A stretch of 64,000 bases of DNA from Coraliomargarita sp965656715 (GTDB lineage Bacteria; Verrucomicrobiota; Verrucomicrobiia; Opitutales; Coraliomargaritaceae). The notes below the pieces were generated by a model that was not told the origin of the DNA, did no database searches, and worked only from the letters and a program-made list of their open reading frames with translations. Positions within the stretch are counted from its first letter, which is position 1, and each line of letters opens with the position of its first letter. Made by a program: the position numbers and the translations under genes. The stretch is from contig CBFHLR010000009.1 in the NCBI GenBank assembly GCA_965656715.1, positions 1 to 64,000 of the forward strand, given 5' to 3'. Below are positions 35,050 to 43,667 of the stretch, piece by piece.

Positions 35050-36027
35050 ATGCCTCTGGACATCCCAACGACCCTCGAAAAATTCTCTGAACTTAACATT
35101 GTAGTGATCGGCGACATCATGCTCGACCACTATATCATGGGAGATGCCACGCGAATTTCCCCCGAGGCACCCGTCCCAGTCGTATCAGTTTATAAAGATA
35201 ACTATGTTCCCGGAGGCGCTGCAAATGTAGCCAACAACTTAGCGAGTATCGGCATCCCAACGACTCTGCTCGGCAAACACAGCAAAGACCGCGAAAGCAA
35301 GCGTATACGCAAGCTACTAAAAAAGAAGTCGGCAGACTTATCCACCTTAGGGGAGACTTCCGGCATTGACACGATTCTGAAGACACGCGTCGTCGTCCAA
35401 CGCCAACAACTCTGTCGTATCGATAGAGAGAATGCACCCTCCGCCTATGCATTGGATGACCTGCTCGACTCAACCGACTTCCACGCCTTGCTCGAATCGG
35501 CCGATGCAGTGCTCTTTTCAGATTATGCGAAAGGCAGCATCACCGATACCCTACTGAAAGGGGTCCGCGACTTCCTTTCCACACTGAAGAAAACGCCATT
35601 TGTCGCGATCGACCCGAAGCCCAAACGTGAGCTAAACATCAGCGGAATGGATCTGATGACGCCTAACCGCAGCGAAGCTTTACAATTGGCAGGAATGCCG
35701 GACTCTCCACATATCGAATTCGATGATGAAGCGGTTTGTCGAAGCATCTACCAGAAATATGGCCCTAAGCGCTTGGTTATCACGCTGGGCCCCGAAGGCA
35801 TGCTGTTGGTTGAAGAAGGCCAACTCATCGGGCGGATTGCAACCGAAGCCAAAGAAGTTTTCGATGTTTCAGGTGCGGGTGATACCGTAGTCGCAGTGCT
35901 CACAGCTGCCCTCGCGGCAGGCGAATCTCTTCGAGATGCTGCGACCCTCGCAAACAAAGCAGCCGGCATCGTGGTCGGCCTGCTTGGCACCGCGCCCATT
36001 ACGAGTAAGAAGCTCTTAAAGAAGTAA
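35050..36027 (+). CDS. hldA: D-glycero-beta-D-manno-heptose-7-phosphate kinase (separate HldA/RfaE1 domain)
   Basis: This PfkB-family kinase makes heptose 1,7-bisphosphate and corresponds to the N-terminal half of HldE. The 325-aa protein starts with VVIGDIMLDHYIMGDATRIS and has PEAPVPVVSVYKDNYVPGGAANVANNLA. The late signature DVSGAGDTVVAVLTAALAAG carries the catalytic Asp and anion hole. DPKPKRELNISGMDLMTPNRSEA is typical of RfaE1. Together with gmhA, gmhB, hldC and hldD it completes the ADP-heptose route in this window. Confidence 0.93.
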   Translation: MPLDIPTTLEKFSELNIVVIGDIMLDHYIMGDATRISPEAPVPVVSVYKDNYVPGGAANVANNLASIGIPTTLLGKHSKDRESKRIRKLLKKKSADLSTLGETSGIDTILKTRVVVQRQQLCRIDRENAPSAYALDDLLDSTDFHALLESADAVLFSDYAKGSITDTLLKGVRDFLSTLKKTPFVAIDPKPKRELNISGMDLMTPNRSEALQLAGMPDSPHIEFDDEAVCRSIYQKYGPKRLVITLGPEGMLLVEEGQLIGRIATEAKEVFDVSGAGDTVVAVLTAALAAGESLRDAATLANKAAGIVVGLLGTAPITSKKLLKK

Positions 36028-36049
36028 ATTCGATCAACAGACCAGCCCA

Positions 36050-37153
36050 GTGAAAATCATCCAAATCTTACCGGAGCTCAATACAGGCGGTGTCGAACGA
36101 GGCACACTGGAAGTCGGTAAGTATCTCGTCGACCACGGGCACGAGTCTATAGTCATCTCAAACGGTGGACGCCTAGTCAATCAGCTGGAACAAGAAGGCA
36201 GCCGACACATTTCCCTGCCAGTGCACAAGAAGCGCCTGAGTTCGCTCAAACAGGTCTCTGTGCTCCGCAAACAGTTCGAGCAAGAACAACCGGATATTAT
36301 CCACCTGCGCTCCCGCCTGCCCGCCTGGATCGCGTGGCTGGCTTGGCGTAAGATGGATCCGCAAACGCGCCCGCGACTTGTCACCACCGTGCACGGTTTT
36401 TATTCGGTCAATGTGTATTCAAAGATCATGACACGCGGCGAGGCAGTCATCTGCGTCTCGAACAGCGTCAAAGACTACGTGTTAAAGAACTACTCGGATG
36501 TCTCGAAATCCAAACTCACCGTCATCCACCGAGGCGTTTCCAGCGAGGTATTTTCAAATGGTTTCAAGCCATCGACTGACTGGCTAGCAGAGTGGGAAAC
36601 CGACTATCCATACCTGAAGGGCAAGTATGTCATTACCTTACCCGGCCGTATTACCCGCTGGAAGGGACCACTCGATTTTGTCGAAATCATTGCCAAGCTC
36701 AAAGCCCGCGGGCTACCCGTGCATGGCCTCATCGTTGGTGAACCCCACCCTCGAAAGCTGGACTTCTTCGAAGAACTCAAACAAACGATTCACACCCAAG
36801 GCCTCAGCGAAGACATCACACTGGTTGGCCATCGCAGCGATCTGCGCGAAATCATGTCTATCTCCGATGCGGTCATTTCACTTTCGACCGATCCCGAAGC
36901 CTTTGGCCGTGTCACCATGGAAGCCCTGGCACTCGGCAAACCAGTCGCCGGATACGACCACGGCGGCGTGCATGAACAACTCAGCGCCATGCTCCCCGAA
37001 GGTCGCATTCCAGTCGGCGACACATCCGCGATGATTAACTTACTTGAAGGCTGGCACACGGCTCCCGCCGATCCAGCAAAAGAGAATGCCTTCACGCTGG
37101 AGCGTATGCTCACCGACACAATGAAGGTCTACGAGTCGCTGACCACACGCTGA
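36050..37153 (+). CDS. family 4 glycosyltransferase
   Basis: A 367-aa GT4 enzyme starting at a GTG (36050), with IIQILPELNTGGVERGTLEVG at the N-terminus, HLRSRLPAWIAWLAW, the donor-domain start ITLPGRITRWKGPLDFVEII, and the nucleotide-sugar site STDPEAFGRVTMEALALGKPVAG. It resembles the outer-core GT4 enzymes near wapO/wapH in pseudomonads. Donor and acceptor are unproven. Its 3' end overlaps the convergent GT4 gene by 25 bp. Confidence 0.83.
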   Translation: MKIIQILPELNTGGVERGTLEVGKYLVDHGHESIVISNGGRLVNQLEQEGSRHISLPVHKKRLSSLKQVSVLRKQFEQEQPDIIHLRSRLPAWIAWLAWRKMDPQTRPRLVTTVHGFYSVNVYSKIMTRGEAVICVSNSVKDYVLKNYSDVSKSKLTVIHRGVSSEVFSNGFKPSTDWLAEWETDYPYLKGKYVITLPGRITRWKGPLDFVEIIAKLKARGLPVHGLIVGEPHPRKLDFFEELKQTIHTQGLSEDITLVGHRSDLREIMSISDAVISLSTDPEAFGRVTMEALALGKPVAGYDHGGVHEQLSAMLPEGRIPVGDTSAMINLLEGWHTAPADPAKENAFTLERMLTDTMKVYESLTTR

Positions 37154-38169
37154 TAGATCGCCTCAATTCGAGGGATCACCGAATCTTCGAAATACTGCTC
37201 TTGGTAACAGTTGAGCGCCTTGTCTGCACGTGCAATCGCTTGCTCTGGATCGCGTGCACAAGCCAGAATACCGTGTGCGAGTTCTTCGACCGAACCGATT
37301 TCCACCAAGCAGGCAGTGTCCGAAGACAGCACCTCCACTGGGCCCTTGGTCTTGGTTGACACGATTGGCACACCGCGGGCCATCGCCTCTAACATCACAA
37401 TGCCAAAAGGCTCATCAAAAGATGGCAGCGCAAAGACATCGGCTTCATCCAAGGCCACGCTCACGTCGTCCAGCCAGACGCCGAGTTCCACAGAGTCCGC
37501 AACTCCAAGTTCGTCCGAGAGTTGTCGTAACCCAGCCAGCTCCTCGCCCTGACCACCAATTGTTAAGCGCGCATCGACTCCCGCGTCCCGCACCGATTTG
37601 AAGGCGCGCAGCAAGACATCGAAGCCCTTCTTCTTAACATAGCGGCCATAACTCAGAATTCGCAGCGGTTCCGCCATCGAATCACGCAGAACCTCCACCG
37701 GCGGGATCCGCGAAAAATTCGGCACCACTTCGACCCGAGTCTCCGACCAATTCGCCTCCAACACATGGCGGCGCTGATCCTGAGTCGTGCAAAACAGGGT
37801 GTGCACATGCTTGTAGCGCGCTAGATCCACATAATTGTGCAGCTTCGCGACCACCGGAACCCCTGCAAGCTTGCCTGCACGACCGCCATGCCAAGCCGCG
37901 CGCTTCAGTTGTGTATGCACAATCTCCGATTCAAAGGCCTGTAGATACTTCGCAATTTTGCGAGGCGTCAGAAAATCCCACTCACCTCTGGCATTCACTG
38001 TTTCCAACTGAAGGCCCTCAACTCCTTGCAACAAAGAGAGTTTGGAAAACTGCTCGTGGCAAATCGCCTGCACCTGATACCCGCGACCAGCAAGTGCCAG
38101 CGCAGTGTCCACAAACGAACGCTCGGCACCTCCAAAGCCCTTCGCTAGCATTATTTGAGAAATTCGCAT
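37129..38169 (-). CDS. family 4 glycosyltransferase
   Basis: A 346-aa GT4 enzyme: RISQIMLAKGFGGAERSFVDTA at the N-terminus, EIVHTQLKRAAWHGGRAGK, SYGRYVKKKGFDVLLRAF, and the donor motif LPSFDEPFGIVMLEAMARGVPIVST. It is convergent with the preceding GT4 gene (25-bp overlap of the 3' ends). Sugar specificity cannot be read from the sequence. It probably acts on outer core or O-chain. Confidence 0.84.
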   Translation of the reverse strand: MRISQIMLAKGFGGAERSFVDTALALAGRGYQVQAICHEQFSKLSLLQGVEGLQLETVNARGEWDFLTPRKIAKYLQAFESEIVHTQLKRAAWHGGRAGKLAGVPVVAKLHNYVDLARYKHVHTLFCTTQDQRRHVLEANWSETRVEVVPNFSRIPPVEVLRDSMAEPLRILSYGRYVKKKGFDVLLRAFKSVRDAGVDARLTIGGQGEELAGLRQLSDELGVADSVELGVWLDDVSVALDEADVFALPSFDEPFGIVMLEAMARGVPIVSTKTKGPVEVLSSDTACLVEIGSVEELAHGILACARDPEQAIARADKALNCYQEQYFEDSVIPRIEAIYQRVVSDS

Positions 38170-38235
38170 AAATAAAAGTATTGTCGCTCAAAATCACCGG
38201 CATAATTTGCGACGAAATACACACCCTTATACTGC

Positions 38236-39036
38236 ATGAGTATTCAAGTAAAAATAATAACGCTGCACCCTGACTCGCAGAATACTCTCGAACTCTCTGA
38301 ACAACTGTCAGCTCAAGGCATCACATATCAAACGTCACAGGGTGTGGATGGCCGCCAAGGGATGCCCGACCTCACACCACATCTCCGTATCGATCAGGCA
38401 AAATCTCGATCCTTACGAATGATCGAACTCACATCAGCTGAGGTCGGCTGTTACCTATCACATATTAAAGTAATTCAGGACGCATACGATAACAACAAGG
38501 AGCATGTATGCATTCTGGAGGACGACACTCTCATTGAAGCAGACTTCGCCGCGACATTGGATGCGATCGAGCAGCTACCTGAGAAAGTCGAGTTCGTCCG
38601 CCTAATGGGATTAAAGCGTCACAAGAGAAAGGTGGTTGATCAATTAACAACACACACTTCTTTAACACGGCCGCACAAGGGCTTATGCGGAACCCAAGGC
38701 TATGTAATCAATCGACGCGGGATGAGAAAAGTGTTAGAACAAAGTCGCATCATAGCTGAGCCCATCGATAAATTCTACGACCATTTCTGGGATATTGATC
38801 TACACTGCTACGGGGTAGAACCGCATGCGATCTGGGAACGCCCACACAACACGTCCTCAATCAAGAAGCAATCACGCGGTGAAGCAACGAGGCCCCCCTT
38901 AAGGCGAATACAAAAACATTTGATCAAACTGAGCAGGGGAACAAAGCGAAGGCTATACATATTCAAGCGTTATCGTGACTTTCACCCAGCCACGAAGCCA
39001 ACTGGAAAGCTAGGCAATACTGATCGGATACGGTAA
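38236..39036 (+). CDS. family 25 glycosyltransferase (LPS biosynthesis type)
   Basis: A 266-aa GT25 protein of the LgtB/LpsA/Lex2B kind, which transfer galactose or similar sugars to LPS. Seen are ELTSAEVGCYLSHIKVIQDAY, the acidic HVCILEDDTLIEADF (ExDD-type site), GTQGYVINRRGMRKVL and DHFWDIDLHCYGVEPHAIW. The gene is somewhat richer in A/T than its neighbours. Its stop overlaps the next start by one base. Confidence 0.82.
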   Translation: MSIQVKIITLHPDSQNTLELSEQLSAQGITYQTSQGVDGRQGMPDLTPHLRIDQAKSRSLRMIELTSAEVGCYLSHIKVIQDAYDNNKEHVCILEDDTLIEADFAATLDAIEQLPEKVEFVRLMGLKRHKRKVVDQLTTHTSLTRPHKGLCGTQGYVINRRGMRKVLEQSRIIAEPIDKFYDHFWDIDLHCYGVEPHAIWERPHNTSSIKKQSRGEATRPPLRRIQKHLIKLSRGTKRRLYIFKRYRDFHPATKPTGKLGNTDRIR

Positions 39037-40061
39037 TGAGAATCCTACACTCAGACAACCTCATGATACGCCGCTACGGGCACACCAAAGTGGCCACGGG
39101 GCGGAAGCTATTCAACGGGATGATTCGCAACAACTGGAAGGTCTACGAATACAGTGAGCGTGACATCGCAAAGTTTGAAGCACCACTCGGCATCAAGCCG
39201 CTCGGCATCAAAGCCGCCAACAAACGCTTCATCGAGACCTTCGAAAACTTCAAGCCGGATGTCCTCCTGATCGGCCATAGCGACCTGCTCAGCAACGAAA
39301 CGCTCAAGACCGTTAAGCAGATTTCCCCCGACACCCCGATCATCTACCGCAACGTCGACCCCCTGTGGCGCGAGCGGAACATTAAGATGATCCACTATCG
39401 CAAAGAAGTCGTAGATGCGATTTTCGTGACGACTGCCGGCGAACCACTGAAACAGTTTAACACGGGTAAAAATATCGTCGGCTACATCCCCAACCCAACC
39501 GACCCGGGAGTTGAAACCTTCGACAACTCAATCAAGACCGAATTCGAACGCGATCTGGTCTACTGCGGTAAAGGTAGTAAGGACGATGACCGCTATGACT
39601 TGGTCGTCAACTTACACCAATCACTCAAAGACGAGCTGCGCTTCGACACCTATGGCATCTATGGCAAGCCAGCAGTCTTTGGCGAAAGCTACGATCAGGT
39701 GCTCTCGACCAGCAAGATGGCACTCAACCTGAATCGCTTTGAAGACTGGCCCTGGTATTCCTCCGCCCGTATCTCCCAGCTCATGGGTAACGGCCTACTC
39801 GCCTTCGTCTGGGACAAGGGAGACATGCGCCACTTCTTCAACGACGAGCAAGTCGCCTTCTTCAAAGACGCCGATTCACTGACACAACAGATTCGCTGTT
39901 TCAACAATAACGACGGGCTTCGCCAAGCTGTCGCTAAGGCTGGCCGTCAACTCTACCATGCAGAGTTCTCCGGACAACGAGTCGCCAGCTTCATGGTCGA
40001 AACCGCACTCGGCTTGCCCTATTCGCACGACTACCGCTGGAAAGATGCCGTCTATCGATAA
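39036..40061 (+). CDS. GT-B type glycosyltransferase-like protein
   Basis: A 341-aa protein with an N-terminal MRILHSDNLMIRRYGHTKVATGRK, KPDVLLIGHSDLLSNETL and YRNVDPLWRERN, and a C-terminal GT1/CgeB-like part (MALNLNRFEDWPWYSSARISQLMGNGLLAFV). The family is related to glycosyltransferases of the GT1/CgeB group, but the substrates are unknown. It is translationally coupled to GT25 (1-bp overlap) and to the YrbL gene (17-bp overlap), so the three make a small operon. Confidence 0.68.
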   Translation: MRILHSDNLMIRRYGHTKVATGRKLFNGMIRNNWKVYEYSERDIAKFEAPLGIKPLGIKAANKRFIETFENFKPDVLLIGHSDLLSNETLKTVKQISPDTPIIYRNVDPLWRERNIKMIHYRKEVVDAIFVTTAGEPLKQFNTGKNIVGYIPNPTDPGVETFDNSIKTEFERDLVYCGKGSKDDDRYDLVVNLHQSLKDELRFDTYGIYGKPAVFGESYDQVLSTSKMALNLNRFEDWPWYSSARISQLMGNGLLAFVWDKGDMRHFFNDEQVAFFKDADSLTQQIRCFNNNDGLRQAVAKAGRQLYHAEFSGQRVASFMVETALGLPYSHDYRWKDAVYR

Positions 40062-40737
40062 CACGCACATTGCCCTGCAAGAGCAGACAGCATTCGGCTC
40101 CGGCGGCAACCGACTGTGCTACCGGCACCCATCTCATCCGGAGCGCTGCTTAAAGGTGGCTCGCCCGGATCGCACCCCCGAGATTCGCCGAGCACAGAAA
40201 GGCTTCCCCGCCAACCTACGACCGCTTTCGACATACGACGAAAACCTCGTCGAACAACAGACACTCCAATATCTGCACGATAACTATCCCAAGCAAATAA
40301 CCGCACACCTGCCAAAATCCTATGGCATTGTAGAAACCGACCTTGGCTCAGCGCACGAGACCGATCTCATCTGCGACGCCAATGGACTGATTTCTCAAAC
40401 ACTCGAGCAATACGTTTGGGACAACGGCCTCAATGAAATCGCCGAGCAAGCCATCGATGAGTTTAAAGCCAACTGGTCCATTCAGCCCCCCAACACCCGC
40501 GACCTAATACCCCACAATTTTGTGATCCAAATCAAGAATGGGAACGGACACTTAATACTGATTGATGGCTATGGCCGCAAGCCACGCCTGAACCTGCCAT
40601 TCAACACTTCCATGCCTTCAGGCCGTCTCAAACGCCGAATGCAAAACTTCGACAAACGCACCCAACTAATTCTAGAACGCAAGGCCAGCGACACAGGCCC
40701 GATGGACCGGATCAACAATTTAAAACGCTCGATCTAG
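40045..40737 (+). CDS. YrbL/PhoP-regulatory-network family kinase-like protein
   Basis: A 230-aa protein of the YrbL family (PhoP_reg_network). The N-terminus has FGSGGNRLCYRHPSHPERCLKVARP, the typical glycine loop and Lys of this kinase-like fold, and the late part has IPHNFVIQI...LILIDGYGRKP. E. coli yrbL is a PhoP/PmrA-regulated gene of unknown biochemical role. Its presence with a GT25 and a GT-B gene suggests a sugar phosphorylation or phosphoethanolamine-type function in LPS, which is inference. ATG 40045 is chosen over the upstream in-frame start at 39958, which would read deep into the GT gene. It overlaps the convergent pyruvyltransferase gene by 4 bp. Confidence 0.75.
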   Translation: MPSIDNTHIALQEQTAFGSGGNRLCYRHPSHPERCLKVARPDRTPEIRRAQKGFPANLRPLSTYDENLVEQQTLQYLHDNYPKQITAHLPKSYGIVETDLGSAHETDLICDANGLISQTLEQYVWDNGLNEIAEQAIDEFKANWSIQPPNTRDLIPHNFVIQIKNGNGHLILIDGYGRKPRLNLPFNTSMPSGRLKRRMQNFDKRTQLILERKASDTGPMDRINNLKRSI

Positions 40738-41915
40738 CGACCGCACAGTTGATCAAAGGCCGCACCCAGTTTTGCCGAACAATCCTGCGCGTATTCAACC
40801 TGTCGCTCACGCGCATTCGCCAGTTCAGCCTCGATACTAGTCAGTAATTCGGAATCCAATGCAGCCAACGAGGGCAAGCTCACCGGCAGCTGTGCATCCC
40901 GCACATAAGCCTCTGCCTTAGATCGATTTGCCAGCGGCACCACAGCTGTCCCAGAAAGAGCGCTAAAAATTAAACAGTGCAAACGGTTCGTGATCACAAA
41001 GCGCGCCGAAGACAACTTCTCAACTGCTTCTCTCCATGTTACTGGCGCACGCACAGGAACATCCACTCGCGCGCAGATACGATCCAACAGCGGCTGATCC
41101 TCACGCACACAACTTGAGAACAACACCGGCTCATACGAAGCACCTCGCAGTAATTCAATTGTTTGAATATACTGATCGTCACTGCCTGCACCCGATGGAG
41201 TAATCGACAGATAGACAACTCTCGACTGGTCAGGCTCTCGGCTCAAGTCCAGCTGGGCCACTACATCCGCCAAAGAGAATACACAATCACATACTTGCGT
41301 CACATCAACCTGAGCAAACTGTAGGCGCTGCAAAGAGATCAAATCGCGCACGATAACTGGGCGCGTCAATGAGTCAAAGTGCTCCTTGAACGCCACCGGA
41401 CCATTGCAAGCAAGGACACCGTCAGAGACGGAAAACGGGAAGGCATATACCTTACCGCATAAGCGCTGCGCCAGATGTAACTGCGCAAGCATATTCAGGT
41501 TCAAGTTGCCACGCCCCCACTGAGCCCCTCCGGCAAAGTAGACTGCTTCAGACCCCGACAATGCATTACAAAAATCACGTGCCCCTTGCATGCGTTCAAC
41601 AGTCTGCTCGATACTACGGTTGTGCATCTTCTGAGCAAATGCCCCTTCCTTGCCAAGCTTAGCTGCCCATCGTGCCGGCAGCGAGCGTCGGTAATACGGC
41701 GCAGGACCAAGATCCTCCGCAGTCTCCGGGAGCGACTCAAGGAAAGCCGGAAACCGTTTAGTGTCCGGGTATTTATCACCATGGTAGAAGAACTTCACCT
41801 GACGCCCTGGATAACGTTGCGACAGCCCGCGGATCATGGCGTCAAGTATCGCCAAGTCACCCACGTTTCCCTTCACATTCGCGCAAAGGATCAGTATGTG
41901 CTTTGAGTCACCCAT
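40734..41915 (-). CDS. polysaccharide pyruvyltransferase family protein
   Basis: A 393-aa protein of the CsaB/WcaK/AmsJ group, which attach ketal pyruvate from PEP to sugars. It has ILILCANVKGNVGDLAILDAMI at the N-terminus, YFAGGAQWGRGNLNLN, VVYLSITPSGAGSDDQYI, and the C-terminal VITNRLHCLIFSALSGTAVVPLAN typical of the family. Pyruvylation would give the glycan a negative charge. It is co-directional with the next reverse gene (8-bp overlap). Confidence 0.82.
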   Translation of the reverse strand: MGDSKHILILCANVKGNVGDLAILDAMIRGLSQRYPGRQVKFFYHGDKYPDTKRFPAFLESLPETAEDLGPAPYYRRSLPARWAAKLGKEGAFAQKMHNRSIEQTVERMQGARDFCNALSGSEAVYFAGGAQWGRGNLNLNMLAQLHLAQRLCGKVYAFPFSVSDGVLACNGPVAFKEHFDSLTRPVIVRDLISLQRLQFAQVDVTQVCDCVFSLADVVAQLDLSREPDQSRVVYLSITPSGAGSDDQYIQTIELLRGASYEPVLFSSCVREDQPLLDRICARVDVPVRAPVTWREAVEKLSSARFVITNRLHCLIFSALSGTAVVPLANRSKAEAYVRDAQLPVSLPSLAALDSELLTSIEAELANARERQVEYAQDCSAKLGAAFDQLCGR

Positions 41916-42801
41916 CTAGCAGCGATTGTTTTGGATCCACATGGGGGATTACACTGCCAGGTAAACGTGATTTCGGGTTGGCATTGTATAAACGCATACC
42001 CGTCTTTGATGCCTCTGCAGCCAACAGCCTGAAACCAGGTAAAATTGCAATCTCGTATGCCTTGTCCAGCATCTGTGGTAACGCCGAAGACTCTTTATAA
42101 GAGCGGCCCGAATTCGTTAAATCTAAACCATAATAATAAAGCTCTTCACACCCAGATAGCCAACAGATCTGCCCAGCGGTATAGGCAACAGTGCCACCAA
42201 CCGATAGACCATAATCCAGATTTGTTGAAAGAAAGATTCCATTGTTCTCCGGAGCATCAACCAATTGCTCAATCTTTCCACGCGGCAAACGATGTGGATA
42301 CGACCATGCATCATAAATCACTAACTTGGTCTCGGGCAAGTTCTCGGGAGTCATCTCCAACAGCGTATACATACTCCTGTAATCGATCACGGTATACTCT
42401 GCACGACTAGCATAGCTTAAGAAGCGCTCTAGTGAGTTCCGAATAAAAGCCGTGTCATTCACATGGTAGAGCGACATCTCAGGGATCTGCTCACCAAAGA
42501 TCGTCGGCGATCCATTGACACCAATCCACGAATGCTTGGCTATCCGCTCTATATTCTCAATTTCACGCACAGAAGGGCCCGAAAGCAGCAGATTCCAACG
42601 CCCCGACATCTGACCACGTAGTGCTGACAGTGGCAGAGTTTCCACTACGAGACCATTCTCCTCGAATACAATACGCTCAGGGGTAGAGAGCACGTGCACC
42701 GACTCACGATAATGCCGCTGATGCCAGTTCGCACGCCCACGAAAGCACTTCAAGTAAAAGCGGTGCGCAAACTCTCTGAAATCGTCCATAGTCCATTTCA
42801 A
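41908..42801 (-). CDS. uncharacterised protein of a surface-glycan cluster (possible DUF115/GT42-like)
   Basis: A 297-aa soluble protein. The segment WNLLLSGPSVREIENIERI...SWIGVNGSPTIF...MSLYHVNDTAFI recalls DUF115-type and sialyltransferase-like (GT42) proteins, whose N-terminal Rossmann part has L-G-P-S and V-N-G/NGS blocks. LSGCEELYYYGLDLTNSGRSY is a second conserved-looking block. I cannot name the family with confidence. It overlaps the pyruvyltransferase gene by 8 bp, so it is the first gene of that reverse pair. Confidence 0.6.
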   Translation of the reverse strand: MKWTMDDFREFAHRFYLKCFRGRANWHQRHYRESVHVLSTPERIVFEENGLVVETLPLSALRGQMSGRWNLLLSGPSVREIENIERIAKHSWIGVNGSPTIFGEQIPEMSLYHVNDTAFIRNSLERFLSYASRAEYTVIDYRSMYTLLEMTPENLPETKLVIYDAWSYPHRLPRGKIEQLVDAPENNGIFLSTNLDYGLSVGGTVAYTAGQICWLSGCEELYYYGLDLTNSGRSYKESSALPQMLDKAYEIAILPGFRLLAAEASKTGMRLYNANPKSRLPGSVIPHVDPKQSLLDG

Positions 42802-42947
42802 GCCTATGCCATTACGCCGAACAAGGATTTTCTACCAAATGCATCCTAAGACTCAGAATCGTAACAGCCCCTCAGTGCTAGAGAATTCCCACAAAAGCAT
42901 TGAACCACACGAGAATATAGAGGAAGTAGACTGTCAAAAGGCCTAAA

Positions 42948-43652
42948 ATGACCATCATCTCTCACAAGTATAAATTTATCTTTCTCAAGACAGGTAAAAC
43001 TGCTGGCACCAGCGTGGAGATGGCACTTGAGCCAATCTGCGGAGAACAAGATATCTGTGCTCCCATCACAGTGAAGAAGACACCACGCCCAGGCGAGGAA
43101 TCTCACCGTCCACGTAACCACACTGGCTTGTTCCTCCCCTGCTTCAAACGCCCATATGGTCGTTACGCATCCTTCTCGAAAGAGATAAAGCATGTGCTTC
43201 GCAGACAGAAATACACTGGCCATATGACTGCGATCGAAGTCAGGTCACGCCTACCGAGAAAGATTTGGGAGGAATACTTTAAATTCACGATTGTGCGCAA
43301 TCCATGGGACTACGCCGTATCGAAATTCTTTTTTGCCCAACGGCACAAAAACGAGCAGATGCCGTTCGAAGAATGGATACGGCGCAACATAGTCAATGAT
43401 GGCATGGGCTTCTACAGCCTAGACGGTGAAGTTGCAGTCGATCACGTCTTACGCTATGAGACTTTGGAGCAGGACCTTGAGGACTGTCTCAAGAAGCTAG
43501 GCATCGAGGAACCTCCCAAGCTACCTAGGGCAAAGGCTGGCTTTCGCCCGAAGAACTCGGACTATCGAGAAGTCCATACCGAAGAAACCCGTAAGCACGT
43601 GGCAGAAGTTTGTCGGCCGATGATCGACCACTTCGGCTATACCTTCGAATAG
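42948..43652 (+). CDS. sulfotransferase family 2 protein
   Basis: A 234-aa PAPS-dependent sulfotransferase with the 5'-phosphosulfate loop FIFLKTGKTAGTSVEMAL and the 3'-phosphate motif FKFTIVRNPWDYAVSKFFF. It is the third sulfotransferase of the region. It stands alone in a 146-bp divergent spacer arrangement with the gene at 41908 and is convergent with the acyltransferase. The acceptor is unknown. Confidence 0.83.
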   Translation: MTIISHKYKFIFLKTGKTAGTSVEMALEPICGEQDICAPITVKKTPRPGEESHRPRNHTGLFLPCFKRPYGRYASFSKEIKHVLRRQKYTGHMTAIEVRSRLPRKIWEEYFKFTIVRNPWDYAVSKFFFAQRHKNEQMPFEEWIRRNIVNDGMGFYSLDGEVAVDHVLRYETLEQDLEDCLKKLGIEEPPKLPRAKAGFRPKNSDYREVHTEETRKHVAEVCRPMIDHFGYTFE

Positions 43653-43667
43653 CGGCGAAGCCGCGTC

